Notes under the pieces: model-generated | Told to the model about the DNA's origin: nothing | Databases searched by the model: none | Seen by the model: the letters and a program-made list of their open reading frames with translations, nothing else | NCBI RefSeq assembly: GCF_000282195.1 | Contig: NZ_AKJT01000047.1 | Span: forward strand, 1-40,487 | Direction of reading: 5' to 3' | Length of the DNA: 40,487 nucleotides | DNA from: Pseudomonas sp. GM18 | GTDB taxonomy: Bacteria > Pseudomonadota > Gammaproteobacteria > Pseudomonadales > Pseudomonadaceae | Position numbers and translations under genes: made by a program | In this document: positions 1 through 8,342 of the stretch, piece after piece | How the letters are laid out: each line of letters begins with the position of its first letter | How positions within the stretch are numbered: position 1 is the first letter of the stretch

Positions 1-68
1 GCTGTAAGAGCGGAACCCTAAGCCGCCGTTACCGCAGCAATGGATATGTACACCCCCGGTGACCAGCG
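1..68. other. window edge, non-coding; possible end of a dispersed repeat
   Basis: No gene can be supported here. Read on the minus strand, the stretch resembles a sequence I remember recurring downstream of genes in fluorescent pseudomonads ('GGCGGCTTAGGGTTCCGCTC'). It is cut by the window start, so neither its boundaries nor its structure can be judged. Confidence 0.2.
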
Positions 69-848
69 TCAGGTACGCATCCCACGCCCACTCACCAGCA
101 GCCGCGCACAACCGATGTACAGCACAACAGTCGCTACCAGCATGAAGGCGATCGCCACGCTGATCTTGATGTCCGATACGCCGAGGATGCCGTAACGGAA
201 GGCGTTGACCATGTGCAGCACCGGGTTCGCCAGCGACACGGTCTGCCAGAATGGCGGCAGCAGGCTGATCGAGTAGAACACCCCGCCCAGGTACGTCAGT
301 GGTGTCAGCACGAACGTCGGGATGATCGAGATGTCATCGAAGTTGCGCGCAAATACCGCGTTGATGAAGCCCAGCAGCGAGAAGATCGTCGCCGTCAGCA
401 GCACCACCAGAACGGTCACGCCCAGGTGATGCACCTGTAGCGTGGTGAAGAACAGCGACAGCAACGTCACGATGATCCCGACCATCAACCCGCGCAGCAC
501 GCCGCCCAAGGTGTAGCCGATCAGAATCGTATGCGGTGACACCGGCGACACCATCAACTCTTCGATGGAGCGCTGGAACTTGCTGCCAAAGAAACTCGAC
601 ACCACGTTGCCGTAGGAGTTGGTGATCACCGACATCATGATCAGCCCCGGCACGATGTACTCCATGTAGGTGAAGCCACCCATGCCGCCGATCTGCCGAC
701 CAATCAGATTGCCGAAGATCACGAAGTACAGAACCATGGTGATGGCCGGCGGCAGCAAGGTCTGCGGCCAGATCCGGGTGAAGCGCTTGACCTCACGGTA
801 AACGATGGTATTGAGGGCGACGAGGTTGGGTTGCAGCTCGGAACTCAT
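69..848 (-). CDS. yadH: ABC-2 type transporter permease (YadH-like)
   Basis: This is the membrane subunit of an ABC-2 exporter and pairs with the ATPase encoded just upstream. The 259-residue protein has a short cytosolic start and about six hydrophobic segments (around residues 30-50, 65-85, 110-135, 140-165, 175-195 and 230-250). That is the usual size and layout of the NodJ/YadH permease family. Its ATG at 846-848 overlaps the TGA of the ATPase gene at 845-847 in an ATGA arrangement, which implies translational coupling and sets the start. The substrate is not evident from sequence; YadGH-type exporters remain poorly characterised. Family assignment is firm, substrate unknown. Confidence 0.9.
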   Translation of the reverse strand: MSSELQPNLVALNTIVYREVKRFTRIWPQTLLPPAITMVLYFVIFGNLIGRQIGGMGGFTYMEYIVPGLIMMSVITNSYGNVVSSFFGSKFQRSIEELMVSPVSPHTILIGYTLGGVLRGLMVGIIVTLLSLFFTTLQVHHLGVTVLVVLLTATIFSLLGFINAVFARNFDDISIIPTFVLTPLTYLGGVFYSISLLPPFWQTVSLANPVLHMVNAFRYGILGVSDIKISVAIAFMLVATVVLYIGCARLLVSGRGMRT

Positions 849-1777
849 ACCGCCACCTTCGACAGATTTTTCTCCACCAGGGACACGAACAACTCCTCGA
901 GGCGATTGGTTTTGTTACGCAGGCTCAACACTTCGATGTTCTGCTGCGCCAATTGGGTGAACAGCGCGGTAATGCCCATGGCCTTGTCGACCTGGACTTC
1001 CAGGGTATGACTGTCGATCAGTTTGGCCGGGTAACCGAGCAGCTGCGGTGCCACTTGCAAGGTGTTCTTCAGATCCAGCAGGAACGTCTCGACATGCAGT
1101 TGGCTGAGCAGCTGCTTCATGCTGGTGTTCTCGACAATGGTGCCGTGGTCGATGATGCCGATGTTGCGGCACAACTGCTCAGCCTCTTCCAGGTAGTGGG
1201 TGGTGAGGATGATGGTGATGCCTTTCTTGTTCAGTTCGGTGAGGAAGGTCCACATCGAGCGACGCAATTCGATGTCCACCCCCGCCGTCGGTTCGTCGAG
1301 GATCAGCAGGCGTGGCTCGTGAACCAGCGCCCGGGCGATCATCAGTCGGCGCTTCATGCCGCCGGACAAGGAGCGTGACGGCACATCGCGCTTGTCCCAC
1401 AAACCCAGTTGGGTCAGGTACTGCTCGGCGCGTTCCTTGGCGATTTTCGCCGGGATGCCGTAGTAACCGGCCTGGGTCACGACAATGTCGAACGTCTTTT
1501 CGAACTGGTTGAAGTTGAATTCCTGGGGCACCACGCCGATCGAGCGTTTGAGCGCCGCGGGATTTTTGTCCAGGTCGTGACCGAAGATATTCACCGTTCC
1601 GCTGGTCTTGTTCACCAGGGTCGAGAGAATGCCGATGGTCGTGGATTTGCCGGCGCCGTTCGGGCCGAGCAAGGCGAAAAAGTCACCTTCGGCGACGTCC
1701 AGATCGATACCACTCAAGGCCTGGAAACCGTTGCCGTAGGTTTTGGTTAGCTGCCGGATGGACAGAGCGGAACTCAT
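845..1777 (-). CDS. yadG: ABC transporter ATP-binding protein (YadG-like)
   Basis: This is the nucleotide-binding subunit of the ABC-2 exporter. Visible motifs are Walker A GPNGAGKST (residues 38-46), the signature LSGGMKRR (from 137), Walker B LLILDEP (157-163) and the H-loop TTH near 192. The C-terminal 80 residues form the extra domain common in NodI/CcmA-type ATPases. The open frame extends upstream to 1882, but the extra 35 residues are not ABC-like. The start at 1777 begins MSSALSIRQLTK directly ahead of the conserved N-terminal strand and gives 310 residues, typical for the family. The permease gene follows with a 4-base overlap, so the two form an operon. Confidence 0.92.
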   Translation of the reverse strand: MSSALSIRQLTKTYGNGFQALSGIDLDVAEGDFFALLGPNGAGKSTTIGILSTLVNKTSGTVNIFGHDLDKNPAALKRSIGVVPQEFNFNQFEKTFDIVVTQAGYYGIPAKIAKERAEQYLTQLGLWDKRDVPSRSLSGGMKRRLMIARALVHEPRLLILDEPTAGVDIELRRSMWTFLTELNKKGITIILTTHYLEEAEQLCRNIGIIDHGTIVENTSMKQLLSQLHVETFLLDLKNTLQVAPQLLGYPAKLIDSHTLEVQVDKAMGITALFTQLAQQNIEVLSLRNKTNRLEELFVSLVEKNLSKVAV

Positions 1778-1910
1778 ATCGGATTTACGCACCAAGAAGG
1801 GAAGAAAGGAATAAATAAGGGCAGGCGGCGAGCAATGCAACCGCGGCGCACGAGCGCAATGGTGCTTGTCGCTGCCCCACAAGTACAGTCAAGTGTGTCG
1901 ATAGTGAGTA

Positions 1911-2534
1911 TTAAGTCAACGCGGTCATGACGGCCTTGCGATACGCCGGACGCTGTTTCAACCGTGCGTACCAGGCTTCGAGATGTGGCAGCGGCGCGCG
2001 CTCGACCGGCATCTCGAACCAGGCATAAATGAAGCTGCCCAAAGGAATGTCGCCCATGCCGATCTCATCGCCCGACAGGTAGGGTTTAGCCGCCAGCGCT
2101 TGATCGGCCATCGACAGCAGATCGTCGCACTCCTTGATCGCAGCCTTGATGGCCGACCAGTCCTGCTGTTCTTGCGGGGTGCGCAACACGCCCCAGAACA
2201 CCGTGCGAAACGGCGCGGCAAAACTTGAGGTGGTCCAGTCCATCCACTTTTCCGCCGAGGCACGGGCTTGCAGGTCCGTCGGATACCAGGCAGTGCCGCT
2301 GGCATGGCGGGCCATCAGGTAACGCACGATGGTGTTGGATTCCCACAGCACGAAGCCGTCGTCTTCGATCACCGGCACGCGACCGTTGGGATTCATCGCC
2401 CGGTACTCAGGCGTGTCGACCACGCCAAAGGCACCGCCGGCATCAATGGCTTCATAGGCCAGGCCCAGCTCTTCGGCGGCCCACAACGGCTTTCTGACAT
2501 TCGACGAATTTTTCCGACCCCAGATCTTCAGCAT
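1911..2534 (-). CDS. glutathione S-transferase family protein
   Basis: A cytosolic GST-fold protein of 207 residues. The N-terminal thioredoxin-like domain starts MLKIWGRKNSSNVRK, with the serine pair near residues 10-11 as the likely glutathione-activating position. The NPNGRVPVIED cis-proline region and the WESNTIVRYL glutathione-contact motif follow. The C-terminal half is the all-helical domain, including a GDIPLG segment. The frame runs open to 2570, but an AAGGAG ribosome site sits just ahead of the ATG at 2534 and the conserved fold begins there. It lies between the ABC exporter and a transglutaminase-like gene on the same strand. As I recall, P. aeruginosa PA2813 is the equivalent. 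Substrate unknown; conjugation or dehalogenation are possible. Confidence 0.88.
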   Translation of the reverse strand: MLKIWGRKNSSNVRKPLWAAEELGLAYEAIDAGGAFGVVDTPEYRAMNPNGRVPVIEDDGFVLWESNTIVRYLMARHASGTAWYPTDLQARASAEKWMDWTTSSFAAPFRTVFWGVLRTPQEQQDWSAIKAAIKECDDLLSMADQALAAKPYLSGDEIGMGDIPLGSFIYAWFEMPVERAPLPHLEAWYARLKQRPAYRKAVMTALT

Positions 2535-2578
2535 GACCGCTCCTTGTTGGATGAATGCGCAGGGCAGCATACGCCGGA

Positions 2579-3238
2579 TCAGGCGCGACTCAAATCGCTC
2601 TGCATGTCACCCAGTTGCAGCGGCAGCCGCTCGCCGAACAGATGTGGATAGCACTTTTCCAGGTGTTGGAAAAAGAACGCTTCAGGCACATCGGTGAACT
2701 GGCCGTGATCGACCAGATATTCCATTAGTTGCTCGCCGTCACGGTTGAAGGGATGGAACACGCTGTCGTTGATCCCGTCGAACTCCAGCGGCGCGACATT
2801 GAACAGCTCGCACAGTTGTTGATTGAAAGCCGGTGTGGCTTTGACCCAACGCTCGTTCAAATAAAGCTCGGTGTAGCCGTGCATGGCGAACACATCGCTC
2901 TTGAGCAGTTCGAGCAGACGCGGCGTCGACAGGTGATTACGCACATCCGCCAGACCGATACGCGCCGGGATCCCGCAATGCCGGGCGCAACCTGCCAGCA
3001 GCGTGGCTTTGGGCACGCAATAACTCTCCCCCGCCGCCAGCGCATAGCTACCGCGCAAAGTCTGCGGATCACGGCTGAAGGTGTAGGGGTTGTAGCGCAC
3101 GGCCTCGCGCACTGCGTAATAGAGATTGATCGCCTGATCCAGCGGATCGCGCCGGGCGCCCCGGTGTTTTTCGGCGAACGCCACCACCGAGGGATGGTCA
3201 CTGTCGATGAAGCGGCCGGGGCTCAGATACGCGTGCAT
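2579..3238 (-). CDS. transglutaminase-like domain protein
   Basis: A 219-residue protein of the transglutaminase-like cysteine protease superfamily. The core shows ESYCVPKATLLAGCARHCGIP around Cys74, with the typical 'GxCxxxAxLxxALxRxxGIPAR' pattern, then MHGYTELYL with His120. The third catalytic position normally lies in a 'W...DPT' segment. Here the matching segment reads WVKATPAFN, so the acidic residue appears to be replaced. No signal peptide is seen. An AGGAG site nine bases ahead of the ATG supports the start. The gene is divergent from fadE across 249 bp. It corresponds, from memory, to P. aeruginosa PA2814. The role is unknown; such proteins may cleave peptide or isopeptide bonds. 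Confidence 0.8.
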   Translation of the reverse strand: MHAYLSPGRFIDSDHPSVVAFAEKHRGARRDPLDQAINLYYAVREAVRYNPYTFSRDPQTLRGSYALAAGESYCVPKATLLAGCARHCGIPARIGLADVRNHLSTPRLLELLKSDVFAMHGYTELYLNERWVKATPAFNQQLCELFNVAPLEFDGINDSVFHPFNRDGEQLMEYLVDHGQFTDVPEAFFFQHLEKCYPHLFGERLPLQLGDMQSDLSRA

Positions 3239-3487
3239 GGCAGCAATCTCCTGGGGGAAGCCACGAGTCTAGCGATACCTTCAGCACAGAGATAACGACG
3301 TTTCGGCCAAATATCAGCGCTTGCCCGCCCTGTTGACGAAAGCGTTCAACAACCCTCCATCGAAATTGCTTACGAAGTCCGGCCGCTGCTTCCTACGAAC
3401 TCTACCCGATCGCTCCGACCACCCACTTTTATGGATGCCGTCTAAGCTCTGAGAGTGGTTTTGCCCCTGGCTTCAGGAGAATTAATT

Positions 3488-5944
3488 ATGCTGCTGTTGT
3501 GGATACTGGTTCTGGTGGTCGGGATTGCCTGGCTGGCACATCGCCGCACCGCGCCTCTGCCCGCGTTGGGCATCATCGCTGTCTATCTGCTGGCGATGGG
3601 CATCTTCAGACATGCGAGCCATGCCCCCGTCTGGCTGCTGCTGATTTTCTGGGTGATGCTTGCGGCTGTGGCCGCCTTCCTGTTACTGCCGGACCTGCGC
3701 CGAAAACTGTTCACGGCGCCCATTTTCAACTGGTTTCAAAAAAACCTGCCGCCGATGTCGCAAACCGAGCGTGAAGCCATTGAAGCCGGCACGGTCTGGT
3801 GGGACGGCGAGCTGTTCAGCGGTCGTCCGGACTGGAACAAGCTGCTGGCCTATCCAAAAGCGCAGCTGAGCGAAGAGGAACAGGCGTTTATCGATGGCCC
3901 GACCGAAGAGCTCTGCGCGATGGTCACCGATTGGCAGATCAACCAGTTGATGGACCTGCCGCCAAAGGCCTGGGATCACATCAAGCAGCATGGCTTTTTT
4001 GCCCTCATCATCCCCAAGGAATACGGTGGTAAAGGCTTCTCGGCTTATGCGCACTCCCAGATCGCGATGAAACTGGCAACCCGCAGCGGTGACCTGGCCT
4101 CCACCGTCATGGTGCCCAACTCCCTTGGCCCGGCGGAACTGTTGCTGCATTACGGCACCGACGAACAACGCAATCATTACCTGCCACGGCTGGCCCGCGG
4201 CGACGATATCCCCTGCTTTGCCCTGACAGGCCCGATGGCGGGCTCCAACGTCGGGGGCATGACTGACACCGGAGTGATATGCAAAGGTGAATGGGAAGGC
4301 CAGGAAACCCTCGGCCTGCGCCTGAACTGGGAAAAACGCTACATCACCCTGGGCCCGGTGGCGACCTTGATCGGCCTGGCCTTCAAGGCCTATGACCCGG
4401 ATCATCTACTGGGCGATAAAGTCGACCTGGGGATCAGTCTCGCATTGATTCCAACCCAGACCCCCGGTGTAGAAATCGGTCGCCGTCACCTGCCGCTGGG
4501 CGCCGCCTTCATGAACGGGCCGAACGCCGGCAAGGATGTGTTCATACCGCTGGAATTCATCATCGGCGGTCAGGAGATGCTCGGCGAAGGCTGGATGATG
4601 CTGATGAACTGCCTGTCGGTCGGGCGCTCCATTTCGTTGCCTGCCATCGGTACCGCCGCGGGCAAGTTCAGCAGCCTGGTAACGGGCCAATATGCGCAGG
4701 TTCGCGAGCAATTCAACGCACCGCTGTCAGCCTTCGAAGGGATTCAGGAAGCACTGGCGCGGATCGGCGGCAGTACCTGGCTGATGGACAGCGCGCGGAT
4801 GCTCACCGCCAACGCGGTCGACCTCGGCGAAAAGCCGTCGGTGCCCTCCGCCATCATCAAATACCACCTCTCCGAGCGCGGTCGCGAGTGCGTCAGTCAC
4901 GCCATGGATGTTCACGGCGGCAAAGCCATCATCATGGGCCCGAACAACTACCTGGCGCGTAGCTGGCAAGGTGCACCCATTTCCGTCACGGTCGAAGGTG
5001 CGAACATCCTGACACGCAACCTGATGATCTTCGGCCAGGGTGCTATTCGCTGCCATCCGTTCGTGCTCAAGGAAATGGCCCTTGTCCACCGCGAAGACAA
5101 ACAACGGGCGCTGATCGAATTCGACGCCCTGCTGCTCAAACACATTGGTTTTGCCGTGAGCAACGCCGCCAGCGCCCTGGTGCTGAACCTTGGCTTCGGG
5201 CATTTCGAACACATGCCCGGGGACAAGCTCAGCCAAGGCTACGTGCGCGCCCTCAACCGTCAGGCCGCGGCTTTTGCCATGTTGGCAGACCAATGCATGA
5301 TGCTGCTGGGCGGCGAACTGAAACGCCGCGAACGCTTGTCCGCACGTCTGGGCGATGTGCTCAGCTACCTGTACCTGGCCTCCGCTGCGCTCAAGCGTTA
5401 TCACGATCTCGACTCGCCGGAGCATATGCGTCCGCTCTTCGCCTGGGCCATGGAAGAGAGCCTCGGCCAATCCGAACGTGCGCTGGACGAACTGCTGACC
5501 AATTTCCCGAACAAGGTACTCGGCTGCCTGCTGCGGGTGTTGGTGTTCCCGTTCGGTCGCCGGCACAGAGGCCCGTCGGACAGGCTGGCGGCCAAAGTCG
5601 CCGCAGTCCTCGGCCGGGCCAAGGGCGATCCAACCCTTGAGGAGTTACTGGCGGGCTGCTATCGCCCGCAATCGACAGAGGATCCGGTCGGCGCCCTGCA
5701 GCACGCCTGCGACTTGCTGAACGCCGCCAAACCGCTACAGAAAAAACTCAACACGGCGCTGAGAAGTCGCCAGGTCAAACCCACTGTCGGGGAGTCTGTC
5801 ATCGATGCCGCACTGGAGGCTGGCGTCTTGCAACCGGCTGAAGCCGAGGCCTTGCGCGAGGTGGAAGTGGCGCGGCGCAAGGTGATCGACGTCGATGATT
5901 TCGACAAACAGGTGCTGGTGCTGGGCAAGGGCAAGGTCCGCTGA
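3488..5944 (+). CDS. fadE: acyl-CoA dehydrogenase, FadE type
   Basis: This FAD-dependent enzyme catalyses the first step of fatty acid beta-oxidation, converting acyl-CoA to trans-2-enoyl-CoA. It has 818 residues, close to the length of E. coli FadE and about double that of ordinary acyl-CoA dehydrogenases. The first 75 residues hold three hydrophobic segments that should anchor it in the inner membrane. The dehydrogenase body follows (about 80-560), with FALTGP...GS in the flavin region and VEGANILTRNLMIFGQGA in the catalytic glutamate region. The C-terminal third is the FadE-specific extension. The frame opens at 3455, but AGGAG precedes the ATG at 3488 and the hydrophobic N-terminus starts there. 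No clear fatty-acid repressor site was found upstream. Confidence 0.94.
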   Translation: MLLLWILVLVVGIAWLAHRRTAPLPALGIIAVYLLAMGIFRHASHAPVWLLLIFWVMLAAVAAFLLLPDLRRKLFTAPIFNWFQKNLPPMSQTEREAIEAGTVWWDGELFSGRPDWNKLLAYPKAQLSEEEQAFIDGPTEELCAMVTDWQINQLMDLPPKAWDHIKQHGFFALIIPKEYGGKGFSAYAHSQIAMKLATRSGDLASTVMVPNSLGPAELLLHYGTDEQRNHYLPRLARGDDIPCFALTGPMAGSNVGGMTDTGVICKGEWEGQETLGLRLNWEKRYITLGPVATLIGLAFKAYDPDHLLGDKVDLGISLALIPTQTPGVEIGRRHLPLGAAFMNGPNAGKDVFIPLEFIIGGQEMLGEGWMMLMNCLSVGRSISLPAIGTAAGKFSSLVTGQYAQVREQFNAPLSAFEGIQEALARIGGSTWLMDSARMLTANAVDLGEKPSVPSAIIKYHLSERGRECVSHAMDVHGGKAIIMGPNNYLARSWQGAPISVTVEGANILTRNLMIFGQGAIRCHPFVLKEMALVHREDKQRALIEFDALLLKHIGFAVSNAASALVLNLGFGHFEHMPGDKLSQGYVRALNRQAAAFAMLADQCMMLLGGELKRRERLSARLGDVLSYLYLASAALKRYHDLDSPEHMRPLFAWAMEESLGQSERALDELLTNFPNKVLGCLLRVLVFPFGRRHRGPSDRLAAKVAAVLGRAKGDPTLEELLAGCYRPQSTEDPVGALQHACDLLNAAKPLQKKLNTALRSRQVKPTVGESVIDAALEAGVLQPAEAEALREVEVARRKVIDVDDFDKQVLVLGKGKVR

Positions 5945-5999
5945 TCCGGAGGAGCATGTGTCTCCACCAACGTGGGGCTCTTTACCCTGTGAAAAAGGA

Positions 6000-6024
6000 G
6001 CGCGGGAGCTTTATACTCCTGCGC
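6000..6024 (+). terminator. hairpin downstream of fadE, weak terminator
   Basis: GCGCGGGAG and CTCCTGCGC form a nine-pair stem with one G-T pair around a 7-base loop, followed by CCGTTTT. The short T run makes a weak terminator. The hairpin could equally lie in the 5' leader of the next gene, whose start codon is 26 bases further on. Confidence 0.4.
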
Positions 6025-6050
6025 CCGTTTTGCTCTTGAGGACTTATCTC

Positions 6051-6458
6051 GTGTCCAATGTCGTTGCCGATCATCTCGTCTTGCTCGACCACCTGCGCAG
6101 TATCCTGGTCGCCGTAGGTGAGGCCGAACAGGTTCCCGAAGAAAGCCATGCCTTGTTCCTGGAGCGCTTCGACGAACTGCGTGCGTTGCTGCCGGTCGAT
6201 CCGATCGAAAGCCAATACCTGGGCCAGGACATCCTGTGCCAGATCATCACCCGCTATCCGCAAATCGCCCACCTGGTGCCGCGCGATCTGCTGTGGTACT
6301 TCGCCGGTGACTGCCTGCATTACATGCCCGATGATGAAATCGACCTGTACCAGGCGCTGGAAGAACGTCGCTTCGAAGCCGAACAGAACGATGAACCGTT
6401 CGACTGGAATCAGGAAAAACAGCTGCTGGCGATGTCGAACCAGGACAGCAAGCACTGA
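6051..6458 (+). CDS. PA2817-family conserved hypothetical protein
   Basis: A soluble, acidic protein of 135 residues with no signal peptide or membrane segment. Its content is helical and rich in Asp/Glu, with a LVPRDLLWYFAGDCLHYMPD core. It matches what I remember of the PA2817 family, which is restricted to pseudomonads and relatives and sits downstream of fadE. The open frame begins earlier at 5895 inside the fadE tail. A GTG at 6051 (reading MSNVVADHL), preceded by GAGG at a good distance, fits the family start better. Function unknown. A strong terminator follows. Confidence 0.75.
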   Translation: MSNVVADHLVLLDHLRSILVAVGEAEQVPEESHALFLERFDELRALLPVDPIESQYLGQDILCQIITRYPQIAHLVPRDLLWYFAGDCLHYMPDDEIDLYQALEERRFEAEQNDEPFDWNQEKQLLAMSNQDSKH

Positions 6459-6475
6459 TCTGCGATCAGTAACGC

Positions 6476-6511
6476 AAAAGGCCCGCATGGTTATTCATGC
6501 GGGCCTTTTTT
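6476..6511. terminator. bidirectional rho-independent terminator
   Basis: A perfect stem of AAAAGGCCCGCATG with its complement around GTTATT, ending in six Ts on the + strand and four Ts on the - strand. It sits between the converging PA2817-like gene (+) and the LysR gene (-) and should end both transcripts. Confidence 0.9.
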
Positions 6512-6534
6512 GTTGGCCGGATCCGGATGAAAGA

Positions 6535-7533
6535 TCAAAGCAACCCATCACTCTCCGGCAACTCATACGCCGCCGCACCCTTGCCCAACGCGCTTGGCTT
6601 ACCCGGCTTGCTCAAGGTCGGCTCCTTCTCCAGGCATTCCACCAGATAGTCGATGAACACCCGTAACTTGGGCGGCAGATAGCGGGTGGGCGAATGCAGC
6701 AGCCAGGCGCCTCCGTGGTAGGACGCCAGAAAGGTCCAGTCCGGCAATACCTGCACAATCAGCCCCTGTTCCAGCGCATAACGGGCGGTGAAGTACGGCA
6801 GGCTACCGATCCCGATGTGTTGCAATACCGCGCCCAATCGCACGCCCGTGTGATTGGCGGCGTAACGTCCGCGCACGCCGACGGTCACGGCTTTACTGCC
6901 TTTCTTGAACTTCCAGCGCGCATCGCTCGGGGTTTCGCCCAGATAGATGCAGCTGTGATTGAGCAAGTCGTGGGGATGAGTCGGTGTGCCGCGCTCGGCC
7001 AGGTACTGCGGCGTGGCGCAGAGCAAATGGTCGATGGTCAGCAATTGGCGCCCCACCAGCCCCGCAGGGGGCCGATCGGTAATACGGATGGCCAGGTCGA
7101 CGTTGTCATCGATCAAATCCACCTGACGGTCCTCGAGCAACAACTCCACATCCACTTTGGGATAACGCCGCAGAAATTCCGGCATATGCGGATGAATCAC
7201 GAATCGCCCCACAGCCTTGGGCACGCTGACGCGCACCAGCCCTTCCGCTTCCTGGGTGAACTGACCGCTGATTTCCATCACCGACTTCGCCGCGCTGACC
7301 ATCTCCTGGCAGCGCTTGAACACCTCTTCGCCTCCGTCGCTGAGGCGTAGCTTGCGCGTGGTTCGTTGCAGCAAACGCGTGGCGAGCGCCTTCTCCAGCC
7401 GCGAAATGCTGCGACTCACCGCCGAGGGTGAAGACCCCAACTGACGCGCCGCTTCGGAGAAACTGCCGGTCTCGACAACCTTGACGAAAATCGCCATTTC
7501 ACCGAGCAGCGGCAGAGGAAGATTTATGCTCAC
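6535..7533 (-). CDS. LysR-family transcriptional regulator
   Basis: A 332-residue LysR-type regulator. The N-terminal winged helix-turn-helix (about residues 10-70) reads FVKVVETGSFSEAARQLGSS followed by SAVSRSISRLE. The C-terminal two-lobed co-inducer domain covers about 100-300. The first codon is GTG with AAGGA about ten bases upstream; an ATG at 7497 would remove residues that precede the HTH in the family. It is divergent from the AlaX gene with 90 bases between the two starts, the usual position of a LysR regulator relative to its target. I therefore infer that it controls the AlaX-oxygenase-LysE set. The inducer is unknown. Confidence 0.9.
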   Translation of the reverse strand: MSINLPLPLLGEMAIFVKVVETGSFSEAARQLGSSPSAVSRSISRLEKALATRLLQRTTRKLRLSDGGEEVFKRCQEMVSAAKSVMEISGQFTQEAEGLVRVSVPKAVGRFVIHPHMPEFLRRYPKVDVELLLEDRQVDLIDDNVDLAIRITDRPPAGLVGRQLLTIDHLLCATPQYLAERGTPTHPHDLLNHSCIYLGETPSDARWKFKKGSKAVTVGVRGRYAANHTGVRLGAVLQHIGIGSLPYFTARYALEQGLIVQVLPDWTFLASYHGGAWLLHSPTRYLPPKLRVFIDYLVECLEKEPTLSKPGKPSALGKGAAAYELPESDGLL

Positions 7534-7563
7534 AGCGCAACAGTCCTTTGATGGTTGAACGGA

Positions 7564-7592
7564 TTATCACGCAATTCCACGGTTCATATAAT
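7564..7592 (+). promoter_or_regulatory. predicted sigma70 promoter for the AlaX gene
   Basis: TTATCA and a perfect TATAAT are separated by 17 bases, ending 31 bases before the ATG at 7624. The stretch is much richer in A and T than its surroundings. Outward-facing TGAAC (about 7554) and GTTCA (about 7582) half-sites flank it and could be a binding site for the divergent LysR protein. Confidence 0.6.
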
Positions 7593-7623
7593 AAAAATAG
7601 AAACTTTAATAAGGGCATGGAAT

Positions 7624-8250
7624 ATGACGCTTCGCCTCTTTTTCCATAGTGATGACCTCAAGGCTAATGTGGAAGTCCTGGATTGCACGCCCTATGAGAA
7701 CGAGTTCGCCGTGGTGCTGCGCGCCACTCTGTTTCACCCCCAGGGCGGCGGGCAACCCTGTGATACCGGCTGGATCGGCGAAAGCCAGGTGCTGCGCGTG
7801 GTTCAGGAGCAGGACCGGATCATCCATTTCGTCGACCACCCGGTAAAACTCGGCATGACCCAGATTCGGGTCGACGAGCAACGTCGCCAGTTCAATACGC
7901 GCATGCATTCGGCGGGGCATCTGATTGGTCACTTCGTCCAGGCCTTGGGCTGGATGCCGATCAAGGCTCATCACTGGCCGGATGAAGGACGTGTGCAATT
8001 CAAACCGGGCGATGGCGCGCAGGAGGTTGACGCCCAGACGATTCAGTACGGCATCAAGCAATGGATCACCCACGATCTGCCGCGCTTGACGTCGTTGCGC
8101 GAAGGCGCCCGTGAGATCGGTTTCGGTGAGCTGCCCGCCTACGGCTGCGGCGGCACCCATGTACGTAGCCTGAAGGATTTGGGCAGGGTCACGATCGCTT
8201 CCCTTTCGCAGAAAAAGGGAACGTTGTCAGTCCACTACCACGTGGATTGA
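7624..8250 (+). CDS. AlaX-type alanyl-tRNA editing protein
   Basis: A free-standing editing domain homologous to the AlaRS editing module. AlaX proteins hydrolyse wrongly charged tRNA-Ala (Ser- or Gly-tRNA) in trans. Its 208 residues carry the four zinc ligands: His95 and His99 in MHSAGHLIGH, and Cys175 and His179 in CGGTHV. An FHPQGGGQPCDTG segment near 38-49 matches the conserved glycine-rich start of the editing fold. There is no aminoacylation or C-Ala domain, so it is an AlaX-S type. The ATG at 7624 is chosen over 7555 because the conserved fold starts at once and the promoter -10 box lies upstream of it. It precedes an oxygenase and an exporter on the same strand, which suggests a specialised substrate. 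Confidence 0.9.
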   Translation: MTLRLFFHSDDLKANVEVLDCTPYENEFAVVLRATLFHPQGGGQPCDTGWIGESQVLRVVQEQDRIIHFVDHPVKLGMTQIRVDEQRRQFNTRMHSAGHLIGHFVQALGWMPIKAHHWPDEGRVQFKPGDGAQEVDAQTIQYGIKQWITHDLPRLTSLREGAREIGFGELPAYGCGGTHVRSLKDLGRVTIASLSQKKGTLSVHYHVD

Positions 8251-8292
8251 GCCTGTGGGCGATGTCGACCCCGTCATCGCCTGACGCCGGGG

Positions 8293-8312
8293 GAGCCTGC
8301 GTTCGCGGGCTC
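8293..8312 (+). other. GC-rich hairpin between the AlaX and oxygenase genes
   Basis: GAGCCTGC and GCGGGCTC pair around GTTC. No T run follows, so it is not a standard terminator. It may reduce transcription or stabilise RNA between the two genes. The 92-base gap means co-transcription of the AlaX gene with the next two is likely but not certain. Confidence 0.4.
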
Positions 8313-8342
8313 TGTTGACTATCTGATAGATGGACCTAAGAC

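Noticed and set aside
3239..3487. Possible PsrA or FadR operator upstream of fadE
   Set aside because: GTTGACG...GTTCAAC near 3333 has uneven half-sites and does not match the GAAAC-N4-GTTTC pattern; not enough to claim an operator.
8293..8312. Rho-independent terminator after the AlaX gene
   Set aside because: The stem is good but no T run follows, so it is listed only as a hairpin.
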